From assembly GCF_900103805.1 (NCBI RefSeq), contig NZ_FNIB01000001.1, positions 1-64,000 of the forward strand: a stretch of 64,000 nucleotides of DNA, written 5' to 3'. Every line of letters starts with the position of its first letter. The stretch's first letter is position 1. The DNA comes from Cryobacterium flavum (GTDB lineage: Bacteria; Actinomycetota; Actinomycetes; Actinomycetales; Microbacteriaceae). The position numbers and the translations under genes are program-made. Of this stretch, positions 35,047 through 44,577 are shown in pieces. The notes below the pieces were generated by a model. The model had not been told where the DNA came from. It was given only the letters and a program-made list of their open reading frames with translations, and made no database searches.

Positions 35047-35058
35047 GCCGCAGCCTCT

Positions 35059-35502
35059 TTACTTCTCGTTGAACGCTTGGGAATCATCGTTGGGGGTGCC
35101 GGAGCCAGGCTCAGCGGCACGGTCGTTGGTGCTGTGTTCGTTCGCGCCCAGTCTATCGGCGACCACCGTCATTCGCGATCGACCCACAATACGGTCGATC
35201 ACCAGCGCCACAGCGGCACCGAGGGTTGTGCCGACGGCTAGGCCTCCGAGCAGCAGAAAGCCGAAAATCTGTGCCCGGTCGTACTCATCATTCTCCGGAA
35301 AGGAGACCGTGAGAATGAGGGCGAGCAGCACACCGAGGACCGCTCCGAGCAGCATGAAGTTGCGGTAGCGCGGGGCCCGGTGCACGGTCACGGTCGCCTC
35401 AGCCAGCACGGTCTCGTCGGCGCTGCCAGGTGCCGTCGCACCGCCGCTGCTGGTCGACGGGTCTTGGGGTTGTTCAGCGCTGGGCTGCTCGGAAGAACTC
35501 AC
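35059..35502 (-). CDS. small two-TM membrane protein upstream of purF
   Basis: A 147-residue protein. The Ser/Gln/Pro-rich N-terminus (1-40) is followed by two transmembrane segments (FMLLGAVLGVLLALILTVSF and IFGFLLLGGLAVGTTLGAAV), then a polar tail. Conserved actinobacterial proteins of this type commonly precede purF, and I know of no established function. Spacing suggests co-transcription with purF and purM. Confidence 0.75.
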   Translation of the reverse strand: MSSSEQPSAEQPQDPSTSSGGATAPGSADETVLAEATVTVHRAPRYRNFMLLGAVLGVLLALILTVSFPENDEYDRAQIFGFLLLGGLAVGTTLGAAVALVIDRIVGRSRMTVVADRLGANEHSTNDRAAEPGSGTPNDDSQAFNEK

Positions 35503-35540
35503 CCGCTCATTGTCCCATGGGCAGATGCGAGACTGACTAT

Positions 35541-36458
35541 ATGAACACGATTGCCGTACTCGGAAGCGCCAACATGGATCTCGTCGTACGCCAGGCGCGA
35601 CTCCCCCGTCCCGGCGAGACGATGTTCGGGGCCAGTTTCACGACGGTTCCGGGCGGTAAGGGGCTCAATCAGGCGGTCGCCGCCGCCCGGTTGGGAGCGG
35701 ATGTGACTTTTCTGGGAGCGGTAGGAGCGGATGCCTACGGGACGCAACTGCGCGCGCTGCTGGCGACCGAGGGCATCCGTTCTACCGAACTGGCCACAGC
35801 GGATGCCCCCACCGGCACCGCCCACATCTCCGTCGTGGACAGCGGCGAGAATTCGATCGTCGTGGTGTCGGGCGCCAATGCCACCGTGACCACCTTGAGT
35901 GTGGAGCAGCGCGCGATCGTGGCCGACTCAGCCTTTCTCGTCATGCAGTGCGAGCTGCCGGTTTCTGTGCTGGTCGAGGGGATCCGGGTTGCCCGCGCGG
36001 CGGGTGTGTTCACCGTGCTGACCCCGGCGCCGGTGGTGTCGCTGCCCGCCGGTTTTCTCTCCTCGGTCGACCTGGTCGTGCCGAACCAGATCGAAGCCGC
36101 CGCGCTCACCGGGGAAAGCGACCCGGTGCGTGCCGCCGAGGTGCTGAGCGCCGGGCAGACTTGGGCGATCGTGACCCTGGGCTCGGAAGGGTCGGTCGTG
36201 GCGTTTGACGGCGAGGCCCTCGGGCTCGCGCCGGCCCGCCCGGTGACGGCCGTCGATACGACGGCGGCGGGCGACACCTTCGTCGGAGCACTCGTAGCGC
36301 GCCTGGCGGTCGATTCCGGGCGCGGCACCGCCGTAACCCCCGATCAGATGATCGAGGCTGTGCGCTACGCCACGGTGGCGTCCTCAATCGCGGTGACCCG
36401 CGCCGGCGCCACCACCTCGATGCCGGTTTCGGCCGAAGTCGCAGCAATCCTCACCTGA
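35541..36458 (+). CDS. rbsK: ribokinase (PfkB family sugar kinase)
   Basis: A 305-residue carbohydrate kinase. The N-terminal signature is SANMDLVVRQARLPRPGETM with GGKGLNQAVAAARLGA (the GG switch motif). The C-terminal DTTAAGDTFVGAL holds the catalytic Asp. Ribose is the likely substrate, though PfkB relatives vary. No ribose transporter is near. The ATG at 35541 begins the conserved fold; the gene is divergent from the small membrane protein. Confidence 0.9.
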   Translation: MNTIAVLGSANMDLVVRQARLPRPGETMFGASFTTVPGGKGLNQAVAAARLGADVTFLGAVGADAYGTQLRALLATEGIRSTELATADAPTGTAHISVVDSGENSIVVVSGANATVTTLSVEQRAIVADSAFLVMQCELPVSVLVEGIRVARAAGVFTVLTPAPVVSLPAGFLSSVDLVVPNQIEAAALTGESDPVRAAEVLSAGQTWAIVTLGSEGSVVAFDGEALGLAPARPVTAVDTTAAGDTFVGALVARLAVDSGRGTAVTPDQMIEAVRYATVASSIAVTRAGATTSMPVSAEVAAILT

Positions 36459-36473
36459 CAGCTGCGCAGCGCG

Positions 36474-36534
36474 CGCGAGATGCCACTTTCGGCCCCATGA
36501 GACGCCGCCAAGGGGCTGAAGATGGCAACTCGCG
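36474..36534. repeat. palindromic repeat family B, second copy
   Basis: The left arm, 36474-36500 (CGCGAGATGCCACTTTCGG, then CCCC), and the right arm, 36508-36534, are imperfect inverted copies of the same 27-bp word found at 18356-18484. They lie between the convergent rbsK and phosphoesterase genes. Confidence 0.85.
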
Positions 36535-36602
36535 CCACACCGCCACATCCGCCCCACGAAACCTCGCGTGATGTCTCAGGACCGTGCTGACTCTTGGGCC
36601 CG

Positions 36603-39600
36603 TTAGCGGCGCGCGCGGATTGTCACCACGGCGATTGCGGCCGCAGCTACTGCGCCGAGCAGGATCAGCGCCAGGATCCAGATGTTGAACGGCACGACGT
36701 CATCGACGACGGTGACCTCCCCGGCGGCACCGATATCGTCGCTCGGGGTGTCGGCACCGGGGGCGGCGTATGGGGCGGTGGCGGCAGCATCCGTGTGTGC
36801 GGCGGCTATCTCGGCCGCGAGCGCTGCGCTGGCGGTGTCAGCGAGGGCCTGCGAGGCAGCCGTGAGCACGGCCGGAACCACGACCCGCGACGAAATGGAC
36901 GTGCTGGGCCCAGGTTCCGCGGGTGGAACAACCTCGGGCACGATCGCCTCTGGCACGACCGGCGCGGCTACGGTCAGACGCCGCACCTCGGAGTAGGCGG
37001 CAGCTCCGTGAGGATCTTCGGAGTAGGCGAACCAGCCGTGGGTGCCGATGCCGGGGTTCCAGCTCGCGGTGACTGCGGTGCCGCTGGCCACGGCCTCGAA
37101 GGCGGCGATGGGGGTGGTCGTCAGGATGTCGACGGTGAAGGCATCCGTCGCGAGGGTTTTCTGCATCGATGTCATGCCGAAGGCCGCGTAGGGAACCGTG
37201 AATTCCTGGTGCTCGAGGTCGAGAGTGGGATCGTCGGAGTTGTACGCGTTGAGGTAGGGCGAGTAGGTGCGCACGCTGATCTGTTCGGCGGCGTTGTCGA
37301 AGTGCAGCAGCCGCAGAAAGGACTGGCCGCCCTCCGGCAGGCCCTGATAGTCGAACAGCATCTGGTAGACCGAGCGGTCGGGGGTGCCGTCATCGTTGTC
37401 GTCGAACTGATCGATGCGCGTGAAGGCGTCGTGGTAGTGCCCGGAGAAGACCATGGCCACGTTGGCGTTGGGTGCGACGACCTCGTCGTAGATCTGCTGC
37501 GGCACCGCCCCGAGGCCGCCGGTGGTGAGCATGTACTCGTGCAGGTTGAGAATGGCCGTGCGCTCGGGATACTGGGCCAGCACCTCGTTGAGCCAGGCGA
37601 TGCCCTCCGTGCTCGGCGCCCAGCCGAGGTAGAGCATGATGAAGTCGATTCCGCCGGCCGTGATCAGGTCGTAGTGGCCGCGGTTGTCTTCGAAAGTGCC
37701 GCCGTACCAGGGGTTGGCGTCGTAGCGTTCGGCCCCGAAATTGGTCTTGTACGCGGCGTAGTCGGCGTCTTTTTGGCCGACATCGTGGTTGCCGGCCAGT
37801 ACACCGTAGGGCAACTGGGCGTCGTCGAGCATGCTGTAGGCCGCGTTGGCGTTGGTCCACTGGTGTTCGTCTTCGAAGTTGTCGACGATGTCTCCAGTGT
37901 GGAACAGATACTGCAGGTTGACGGCGGCGCGCTGCTCGAGCAGGTAGTCGTGGATGTCGAGCTGGCGCTGGTAGAACGTGTCGTTGTAATACTGGGTGTC
38001 CGATTCAACGGCGAGGGTGAAGTCGTAGTTCGACCGTGCGGTGTCGTTCACATTGTTGACCGGCAAGGTGCTCGACCGATCGGAGAGGTCGGCGCCAGCG
38101 AAGCCCTCGGAGTGCTGGATCAGCACGGTCATGACCTGGTTCTGCACGTGGTCCACGGCGGGCACCATGGCGTCGAGAGTGAACTCGGTCGCGCCGGCCC
38201 CGATGGTCACGTGCCGGTCGAATTCTTCCCACACTCCCGTCGCCAGGTTCTGCACGTAGAGCAGCACCTTGGCGTCGGCGTTCGCCGTGCCGTCCCAGCG
38301 CACCCGCGCGGTGAAGTCGGCGCCGGCATCCGCTGGCACGTCCACCTCGAACAGTTGGTAGGGAAATTGCGAGTCCGAGGTGACCGGCTCGATCGCGCCA
38401 TCCAGGCGCGCCATTGCAGTGACCTGGTCCCCGGTCAGCAGTGTTCTGGTGCCCCGATCGGTGCCGTTCGCAATGGCCGTGGTACCCGAATAGCCGCGCA
38501 CACTGGCGTCAGCAGCGGATGCCACGAATCCCCGCCGAAAAGTGACGTCGAGCTGGTCACCGGTCGGGTCGGTTGCCCGTGCAGTAAGGCCGAGCGGCCC
38601 CTCATCGACGACGGCGCCGTCGAGTGGCGTGATCAGTTCGTTGCCGGGTTCCTCGACCGGAGTGGAGAAGACGGTGCTGAGCTCGCCGACGTTGCCGACC
38701 GTGTCCCGGGCGCTCAGCAGCAGGGCGTGTTCGCCGTCGGCCAGCTTGATCGACGAGGTCGCATAGGGCAGCTCGATGACTCGGCCGTCGAGGGTCGCGA
38801 CGAGCGAGTCGAAGCCGGCACCGGCATCCGTCCCCGCACCGTTGAGCATGAACTCGCCCTGGTAGAGCTGGCCAGCCACAGCGGATGTCGTGACAACGGG
38901 AGCCGTGTTGTCGACCGTGATCGTGCGGGTCACCGCGTCGACGCCGTTGCTCGCGAGCACGGTGTGTGCACCGTCGGCGACGGCGGTGGTGTCCCAGGCG
39001 TGGGCAACGGCCATGTACGCGTCGTCCGGGATGGTGAAGCTCGCGTCGTAGAAGTCGAACCGGCCGGCGCTGTCGCCCATGTTGAGCACGGCGGTGGGAT
39101 CGGTGTAGCCGTCGGGTTGAAGGCTGCGGCCGTCGGGCAGCACGAGGCGCGGGTTGCGAATTTGAAAGTCGTCGTTGTTTTCGTTCGGGTTGATCTCCGG
39201 GGCTACTTTCGAGCCGGCCCAGACGCTGACGACCAGGTCCTCGCCCTGCGTCACGTAGCTGAGCGGCACCGGGGTCCCGATGGTTTCCCAGCCCTCGGGG
39301 ATTCCGTCGTCGAAGATGCGCAGCACGTCGGTGCCGACGAGCACGCCGTTTTGAAAGAAGGTGTTCACGGCGGTGACCTCGAACACGAACTGGGGTGCGA
39401 ACTCCAGCTCGGGGTTCGTTATTACGGTCTGGCCGTCGATGTCCAGGGTCATACCGTCGGTGCTGCTGTCGCCGGCGGCCGACATCATCGTGCTGCCGGC
39501 GACGAATTGGCCGTCGGTGAGGTTGAGGCGCACCGGCGAGTTGTCGACCCCGGTGAGGTCTACGCGCTTTGTCGGAGAGATGGACTCCTTGCTGCCATCA

Positions 39601-40559
39601 TTGGCCGTGAAGTAGTACTCGTACCACCGCTTGCCGGTGAGGTCGACCCGCTGCAAGTCGTACCGGTAGCCGTCGGCGCCGTCGGTGGACAGGTTTGTGG
39701 TCGCGTACTCAGCGTCGATATTGCTCTTGAGGTGCAGCTCGACGGTTCGTGCCTGCACGTTGTCGGTGACGGTGGCCGACAGAGCGAAGTTGTACGCCGG
39801 GTCGATCTCCGTGAGCGTGTGATCGGTGATCACGGGCGCGGTCGTGTCGGCGGCGACGTTCTTGAGGTCGCTCGGCACCTGTGCCGCGAAAACGTTGCCC
39901 GGATTGGCTGCGGCCTTACCGAGGTTCAGCTGCCGCCCGGGATTGCTAGTGTCGATGCCGTATTGGATGCCGACGTTGGGGTCGACGTCGTCTGCGCCGG
40001 CGAGGTTGTAATAGGCCGTGTTGACGCTGAAACCCGTGTTGGTCAGAATTTCGATGCCGCGCGCCGAACCGTTGGCCATTCCGCCGCTGAAGACCTCGAC
40101 CAGATCACGACCCATGGTGAGGTTGGAGCCGAATGCGGCGTTGAAATCAGAGTCGGTGAGGGCGTCGTTCTGGCCGTTCTTGATCCAGAAGACGAGGTTT
40201 CCGCCGGGCGCGATGACCACGTCGGTCGGGGTGCTTGGCCAGAGCACCGTTCCGCTGTTGGTGAGGTCGGCGAGCGGATACAGGTAGTTGAGCGTGTAGT
40301 CCCCGAAGTTGATGGTGGCATTCGTGGCGTTGTACACCTCGATGAACTCGCCGCCGTCGGCCGATCCGACGTTGGTCGTGTCGGGCGTGATCTCGGTGAT
40401 CTGCAGCGGCGCGGTGTCGGCGTTGGAGGGAGCGGGAGTCGCCATGTCGGTGGCCGCCATGGCCGAACCAGCCGGGGCGATCATACCCGCTCCGCCGATC
40501 AACAGCACGAGGCCCAGCGCGGTCAGCGACGGACGGAAGGAACGGGAGAGAATGCGCAC
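36603..40559 (-). CDS. secreted lamin-tail and calcineurin-like phosphoesterase protein
   Basis: A 1318-residue surface or exported protein. A signal peptide (1-36, ending SAMA) precedes a lamin-tail domain (about 45-165, with GGEFIEVYNATNATINFGDY). Several beta-sandwich modules follow (about 230-840). The metallophosphoesterase core is about 845-1110, with ESDTQYY, LFHTGDIVDNF, AGNHDVGQ, LNLHEYM and FSGHYHDAF, so the metal ligands are intact. The C-terminus is Ala/Pro-rich with one transmembrane helix and a short basic tail (RARR), as in a wall- or membrane-anchored protein. The GTG at 40559 gives a clean signal peptide and has AAAGG 8 bases upstream; a TTG at 40595 is less likely. Probably a phosphate-scavenging or nucleotide-cleaving enzyme. 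Confidence 0.88.
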   Translation of the reverse strand: MRILSRSFRPSLTALGLVLLIGGAGMIAPAGSAMAATDMATPAPSNADTAPLQITEITPDTTNVGSADGGEFIEVYNATNATINFGDYTLNYLYPLADLTNSGTVLWPSTPTDVVIAPGGNLVFWIKNGQNDALTDSDFNAAFGSNLTMGRDLVEVFSGGMANGSARGIEILTNTGFSVNTAYYNLAGADDVDPNVGIQYGIDTSNPGRQLNLGKAAANPGNVFAAQVPSDLKNVAADTTAPVITDHTLTEIDPAYNFALSATVTDNVQARTVELHLKSNIDAEYATTNLSTDGADGYRYDLQRVDLTGKRWYEYYFTANDGSKESISPTKRVDLTGVDNSPVRLNLTDGQFVAGSTMMSAAGDSSTDGMTLDIDGQTVITNPELEFAPQFVFEVTAVNTFFQNGVLVGTDVLRIFDDGIPEGWETIGTPVPLSYVTQGEDLVVSVWAGSKVAPEINPNENNDDFQIRNPRLVLPDGRSLQPDGYTDPTAVLNMGDSAGRFDFYDASFTIPDDAYMAVAHAWDTTAVADGAHTVLASNGVDAVTRTITVDNTAPVVTTSAVAGQLYQGEFMLNGAGTDAGAGFDSLVATLDGRVIELPYATSSIKLADGEHALLLSARDTVGNVGELSTVFSTPVEEPGNELITPLDGAVVDEGPLGLTARATDPTGDQLDVTFRRGFVASAADASVRGYSGTTAIANGTDRGTRTLLTGDQVTAMARLDGAIEPVTSDSQFPYQLFEVDVPADAGADFTARVRWDGTANADAKVLLYVQNLATGVWEEFDRHVTIGAGATEFTLDAMVPAVDHVQNQVMTVLIQHSEGFAGADLSDRSSTLPVNNVNDTARSNYDFTLAVESDTQYYNDTFYQRQLDIHDYLLEQRAAVNLQYLFHTGDIVDNFEDEHQWTNANAAYSMLDDAQLPYGVLAGNHDVGQKDADYAAYKTNFGAERYDANPWYGGTFEDNRGHYDLITAGGIDFIMLYLGWAPSTEGIAWLNEVLAQYPERTAILNLHEYMLTTGGLGAVPQQIYDEVVAPNANVAMVFSGHYHDAFTRIDQFDDNDDGTPDRSVYQMLFDYQGLPEGGQSFLRLLHFDNAAEQISVRTYSPYLNAYNSDDPTLDLEHQEFTVPYAAFGMTSMQKTLATDAFTVDILTTTPIAAFEAVASGTAVTASWNPGIGTHGWFAYSEDPHGAAAYSEVRRLTVAAPVVPEAIVPEVVPPAEPGPSTSISSRVVVPAVLTAASQALADTASAALAAEIAAAHTDAAATAPYAAPGADTPSDDIGAAGEVTVVDDVVPFNIWILALILLGAVAAAAIAVVTIRARR

Positions 40560-40615
40560 TGAGCAGGCCTTTGTTTCATGGGCGGTCTCGCTCAAGCTAG
40601 GGGCGTCGAAGGTCC

Positions 40616-40637
40616 GGCCTGTGACGTCCCGGTGAAC
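40616..40637 (-). promoter_or_regulatory. PHO-box-like direct repeat
   Basis: On the minus strand GTTCACCGGGA is followed by CGTCACAGGCC in the 11-nt register of actinobacterial PhoP boxes. It lies 57 bases upstream of a secreted phosphoesterase gene. Only TCAC is fully shared by the second repeat. Confidence 0.35.
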
Positions 40638-40767
40638 GGACGGGGCCGCTCCGAATCAGTCCCGCGTACTGGGGATGCGATTCATAACCACGGAAATACC
40701 GAGCACGACGAGCGTTTCCAGCCTTATTCCACAGATATCGGCCGGAATCTCCGCAGTTCGGTACGCG

Positions 40768-41136
40768 CTAGTTCAGGGGCAGCACCGGCACGTGCCCGGT
40801 CAGGTCGGCCCGGGCCCCGGAGGCATGGATGGCGCCCGACGCGACGCCGTCGGCGAAAGCGAGGGTGCCGGTCGCGAGGCCGAGCCAGGTGGCGACATCC
40901 ATTTCGACCACATTGGGCGGCGTACCGCGAGTGTGCCGCGGTCCCTCAATGCACTGCGTGGCGCCGAACGGCGGCACCCGCACTTCGAGGGTGTTGCCCT
41001 CGGCCTGTTCCGCGAGCAGTTGCAGGGTGTAGCGCACGGCTTGGGCACGGATATCCCGGCTCGCGCTGGCGCCTTCGGCGAGCGCGGCCCGCACGGCCGC
41101 CCGGCCGGCTCCGTCGTCGATGCGCGCTCGTGCCAT
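40768..41136 (-). CDS. sterol carrier family protein
   Basis: A 122-residue protein of the actinobacterial sterol-carrier-like family that usually lies beside purD. A helical N-terminus (RAAVRAALAEGASASRDIRA) is followed by a beta-rich part with VRVPPFGATQCIEGP and MDVATWLGLATGTLAFADGV, the latter typical of SCP2-like folds. Function unknown. The ATG at 41136 is set by the conserved start MARARIDDG. Longer readings extend into purD on the other strand. Confidence 0.82.
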   Translation of the reverse strand: MARARIDDGAGRAAVRAALAEGASASRDIRAQAVRYTLQLLAEQAEGNTLEVRVPPFGATQCIEGPRHTRGTPPNVVEMDVATWLGLATGTLAFADGVASGAIHASGARADLTGHVPVLPLN

Positions 41137-41176
41137 GGTCCCAGTCTGCCGGATCAGGCGGGCGCGAGGCATCGGG

Positions 41177-41182
41177 TAGCCT
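41177..41182 (+). promoter_or_regulatory. leaderless purD promoter (-10)
   Basis: TAGCCT ends 6 bases before the GTG start of purD and there is no ribosome binding site between them. Transcription and translation probably begin at nearly the same base. Confidence 0.5.
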
Positions 41183-41188
41183 GAAACG

Positions 41189-42454
41189 GTGAAAATTCTG
41201 GTCCTTGGTTCCGGTGCCCGCGAGCACGCCATCATCACCGCGCTGCTTCGTGAGCAGCCGCGTCCGAGCGTGGAGTGCGCCCCCGGCAATGCCGGTATCG
41301 CCGCCGAGGTGCCGGTCGTGGCGCTCGACCCGAACGATCCGGTGGCCGTGACCGACTACGCGGTGCTGCACGGCGTTGAGCTCGTCGTGATCGGCCCGGA
41401 GGCTCCGCTCGTGGCCGGCGTGGCCGACGCCCTGCGCGAGCGCGGCATTGCCGTGTTTGGGCCGGACAAAGCCGCCGCCGCGCTCGAGGGCAGCAAAACC
41501 TTCGCCAAACGCATCATGGATGAGGCCGGCGTTCCCACCGGCCGGGCCGTGCGCGCCGGCACCCTCGCCGAGGCCGAATCCGCCCTCGACGAGTTCGGTG
41601 CCCCCTACGTCGTCAAAGCCGACGGACTCGCCGCCGGCAAGGGCGTGCTCGTAACCCCGGATCGGCCGGCAGCCCTCGCGCACGCGACGTACTGGCTCGA
41701 ACACGGCAGCGTGCTCATCGAAGAGTTTCTCGACGGGCAGGAGATCTCGCTCTTTCTGCTCAGCGACGGCCAGAACGTGCTGCCGTTCTCCCCCGCCCAG
41801 GACTACAAGCGTGCCCTCGACCACGATGCCGGCCCCAACACCGGCGGCATGGGCGCCTACTCCCCGCTGCCCTGGCTCGACGCCTCATTCGGCAGCGAGA
41901 CCGCGTTCATCGACGAGATCATCGAGACCGTCGCGCTTCCGACCGTTCGTCAGCTCGCCGCCGAGGGCACTCCCTTTGTCGGGCTGCTCTATTGTGGGCT
42001 CATTTTGACGGATGCCGGCATTCGCGTGATCGAATTCAACGCGCGCTTCGGAGACCCAGAGACGCAGGTCGTGCTGCCGCGCCTGGTCACGCCGCTGTCC
42101 GGCCTGCTGCTGGCCGCCGCGACCGGCGTGCTCGGCGACCTGCCCCGGCCCGAATTCTCCGCCGACGTGGCGGTGACCGTCGTGCTGGCGAGCGAGAACT
42201 ACCCGGACACCCCGCTCATCGGCCGCGAAATCACCGGGCTCGAGGCCGCCCTGGCCGTGGACGGCGTCACGATCGCGCACGCCGCGACCCGGCTTGACGA
42301 TGGCAGGCTCGTCTCGACGGGCGGGCGGGTGCTCAGCGTCGTCGCCGTCGGTGCCTCCTTCGCCGAGGCTCGGGCTCGCGCCTACGAGGCTCTCGGCCAC
42401 GTATCCCTCGCCGGCGCCCATTTTCGCACGGATATTGCCGCCCGCGTGGCCTGA
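41189..42454 (+). CDS. purD: phosphoribosylamine-glycine ligase
   Basis: A 421-residue GAR synthetase (ATP-grasp). Signatures are [11 protein letters not shown] at the start, [61 protein letters not shown] (split here by positions 206-227) and [18 protein letters not shown]. It starts with GTG at 41189 and is divergent from the sterol-carrier gene. purC follows 147 bases later on the same strand. Confidence 0.96.
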   Translation: MKILVLGSGAREHAIITALLREQPRPSVECAPGNAGIAAEVPVVALDPNDPVAVTDYAVLHGVELVVIGPEAPLVAGVADALRERGIAVFGPDKAAAALEGSKTFAKRIMDEAGVPTGRAVRAGTLAEAESALDEFGAPYVVKADGLAAGKGVLVTPDRPAALAHATYWLEHGSVLIEEFLDGQEISLFLLSDGQNVLPFSPAQDYKRALDHDAGPNTGGMGAYSPLPWLDASFGSETAFIDEIIETVALPTVRQLAAEGTPFVGLLYCGLILTDAGIRVIEFNARFGDPETQVVLPRLVTPLSGLLLAAATGVLGDLPRPEFSADVAVTVVLASENYPDTPLIGREITGLEAALAVDGVTIAHAATRLDDGRLVSTGGRVLSVVAVGASFAEARARAYEALGHVSLAGAHFRTDIAARVA

Positions 42455-42601
42455 CCGCTCTCCCTCATCGGCATCGGCATCGGCATTACTCCTGCAATCT
42501 GCTGACCGGCGCCCAAACTTGCCCGTCATTTCAGGGGTCCGATGTGTCGGGCAGATTTTCTGCAGGAGTTATGCCGCGTGGAGATGCGGGAGAATGAACG
42601 G

Positions 42602-43549
42602 GTGAGCCAATCTGAGCACGAGTCCCCCGCATCCGTTGCCGTCTTGGACGGGTGGACCCGCGTCTACTCGGGCAAGGTGCGCGACCTGTATCTCGAGAAC
42701 GGCGAGACAACGGATACTCCCTCCCTCACGACCGCAGCCCGCGTGCTCGTGGTCGCAAGCGACCGGGTGAGCGCGTTCGACCACGTGCTCGAGCCCGGAA
42801 TTCCGGGCAAGGGCGAGCTGCTCACCACCCTGAGCCTGTGGTGGTTCGACCGGCTGACCGGTGTGCCCAACCACCTCATCGCCGACCACGAGCAGGTCGG
42901 CAGCGCCGTGCGCGAGCTCATTCCCTCGAGCGTCGCTGGCCGGGCCATGCTCTGCCGCACCCTCGACATGTACCCGATCGAGTGCGTCGTGCGCGGCTAC
43001 CTCACCGGCAGCGGCTGGAAGGAATATCTCGAAACCCAGTCGGTGTGCGGCATATCGCTTCCGGCCGGGCTGCAGAACGGCGACCGCCTGCCCGAACCCA
43101 TCTACACCCCGGCCTGGAAGGCCCCGATGGGCCAGCACGACGAGAACATCTCGTTCGAGCGCACCGTCGAACTCGTCGGGCTCACCATTGCCGCCGAACT
43201 GCGCGACCTCTCGCTGGCCCTGTTTCAGGCCGCCGGAACGATCGCCGAGAAGGCCGGCGTCATTCTCGTCGACACCAAGTTCGAGTTCGGTGCCGACCGA
43301 CACACCGGCGTGACCGTGCTCGCCGACGAGGTGCTCACCAGCGACTCCAGCCGCTATTGGGATGCCGCAGCCTGGCGAACCGGCACCACCTCCGAAACCC
43401 GCATGGCCAGTTTTGACAAGCAAATCGTGCGCAACTGGCTCGCGGCGAACTGGGACGGCACCGGCACTCCGCCCGAGCTGCCGACGGAGATCGTGCAGCA
43501 GACCGCGGCCCGCTATCGAGAACTTCTCGAACGCCTCACCGGCGCCTGA
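42602..43549 (+). CDS. purC: SAICAR synthetase
   Basis: A 315-residue phosphoribosylaminoimidazole-succinocarboxamide synthase of the longer, bacterial/yeast-like form. Signatures are YSGKVRDLY, VVASDRVSAFDHVL, PIECVVRGYLTGSGWKEY, VDTKFEFG and DEVLTSDSSRYW. The GTG at 42602 is chosen because GGGAG lies 9 bases upstream; earlier starts (42542, 42584) lack spacing. Confidence 0.95.
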   Translation: MSQSEHESPASVAVLDGWTRVYSGKVRDLYLENGETTDTPSLTTAARVLVVASDRVSAFDHVLEPGIPGKGELLTTLSLWWFDRLTGVPNHLIADHEQVGSAVRELIPSSVAGRAMLCRTLDMYPIECVVRGYLTGSGWKEYLETQSVCGISLPAGLQNGDRLPEPIYTPAWKAPMGQHDENISFERTVELVGLTIAAELRDLSLALFQAAGTIAEKAGVILVDTKFEFGADRHTGVTVLADEVLTSDSSRYWDAAAWRTGTTSETRMASFDKQIVRNWLAANWDGTGTPPELPTEIVQQTAARYRELLERLTGA

Positions 43550-43550
43550 G

Positions 43551-43615
43551 CACACCAACACCGCGGCACACCAGCACCACAGCACAGCACAGCGGCACAC
43601 CAGCACACCAACACC
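43551..43615. repeat. CAC-rich imperfect repeat after purC
   Basis: The stretch is made of CAC/ACC words. It contains GCGGCACACCAGCAC twice (43563-43577 and 43592-43606) and CACACCAACACC twice (43551-43562 and 43604-43615). The top strand is almost free of T. No hairpin is evident. Confidence 0.75.
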
Positions 43616-43701
43616 ACTGCCGGCCCATCCCGTCGCAAACGGGGGAATCCGAACACTGCGAATCGCGGAATAGCCGGGGCGGCGCATCCGTTGAGCCTGC
43701 T

Positions 43702-44574
43702 GTGACCCTCACTGCGAAAGACCTGCTGGCCGCCGACACCGGAATGGGCGCGGTGACCCTGCGCGTGGGCAACCTCGACGCCATGATCGCCTATTACCGC
43801 GACATCGTGACGCTGGAGTTGCAAAGCCACGACGGCCCGGTAGCGGTACTCGGGCGCGGCCAGACCCCGCTCGTGATCCTGCAGCACGCCCCCGAGCTCA
43901 AGGCCGCCGAAGCACGCTCGGCCGGGCTCTACCACACAGCGATTCTGTTCGACACGCAGGCCGACCTCGCCGCCGCCGTGTACTCGATCGGCACGAAGGC
44001 CCCCGGAACGTTCACCGGCAGCGCCGATCACCTGGTCAGCCAGGCTTTCTACTTCACCGACCCCGAGGGCAACGGCATCGAGCTGTATTGGGACCGCGAC
44101 CGCACCCTGTGGAGCTGGACCCACGGCCAGGTCGAAATGGCCTCGCTCTACCTCGACCCGAACGCATTCATTTCCGAGCATATGTCGGTTGAGCCGAGCG
44201 AGGGCCATGCCATCGTCGGCCATATCCACCTCTCGGTGGGCGACGTCGCGAGCGCCCGGGAGTTCTATGTGAACCGGCTCGGCTTCGAGGCGACCGCGAA
44301 CTTCGGGCCCTCGGCGCTGTTCGTCTCGGCTGGAAGCTACCACCACCACATGGCCATGAACACCTGGGAAAGCTCGGGCAGCGGCAAGCGTCGCCTGGCC
44401 CTCGGCCTCGGCGAGGTCAGCATCATCGTGCCCAGCACCGACGACGTGGGTGCCTTGGGCGAACGGATGGCCCACTACAAAGTCGACACCACTCACGACG
44501 GCCAGACCCTCGCTTTCGACGACCCGTGGGCCAACCGCATCCGAGTGAGCGCAGCCGACCCAGCGACCGTCTAA
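43702..44574 (+). CDS. VOC family dioxygenase-like protein (two-domain)
   Basis: A 290-residue protein made of two vicinal-oxygen-chelate modules, in the style of CatE catechol-2,3-dioxygenases. Residues 14-135 have GAVTLRVGNLDAMIAYYRDI, GLYHTAILF and PEGNGIELYWDRDR. Residues 165-285 have VGHIHLSVGDVASAREFYVN and SYHHHMAMNTWES. The metal-binding His/Glu residues appear present. The substrate is not known; no aromatic ring-cleavage operon surrounds it. The GTG at 43702 has no clear ribosome binding site. Confidence 0.8.
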   Translation: MTLTAKDLLAADTGMGAVTLRVGNLDAMIAYYRDIVTLELQSHDGPVAVLGRGQTPLVILQHAPELKAAEARSAGLYHTAILFDTQADLAAAVYSIGTKAPGTFTGSADHLVSQAFYFTDPEGNGIELYWDRDRTLWSWTHGQVEMASLYLDPNAFISEHMSVEPSEGHAIVGHIHLSVGDVASAREFYVNRLGFEATANFGPSALFVSAGSYHHHMAMNTWESSGSGKRRLALGLGEVSIIVPSTDDVGALGERMAHYKVDTTHDGQTLAFDDPWANRIRVSAADPATV

Positions 44575-44577
44575 CCC

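Noticed and set aside
36594..40562. 1322-residue open frame on the plus strand opposite the phosphoesterase gene
   Set aside because: Gly/Val/Asp-rich translation with no domain; a codon-bias shadow of the minus-strand gene, which has signal peptide and catalytic motifs.
43702..44574. VOC protein as part of the kynurenine pathway (3-hydroxyanthranilate dioxygenase)
   Set aside because: It lies on the far side of the TetR gene, convergent with it, and is a two-domain CatE-like protein, not a cupin-type HAO.
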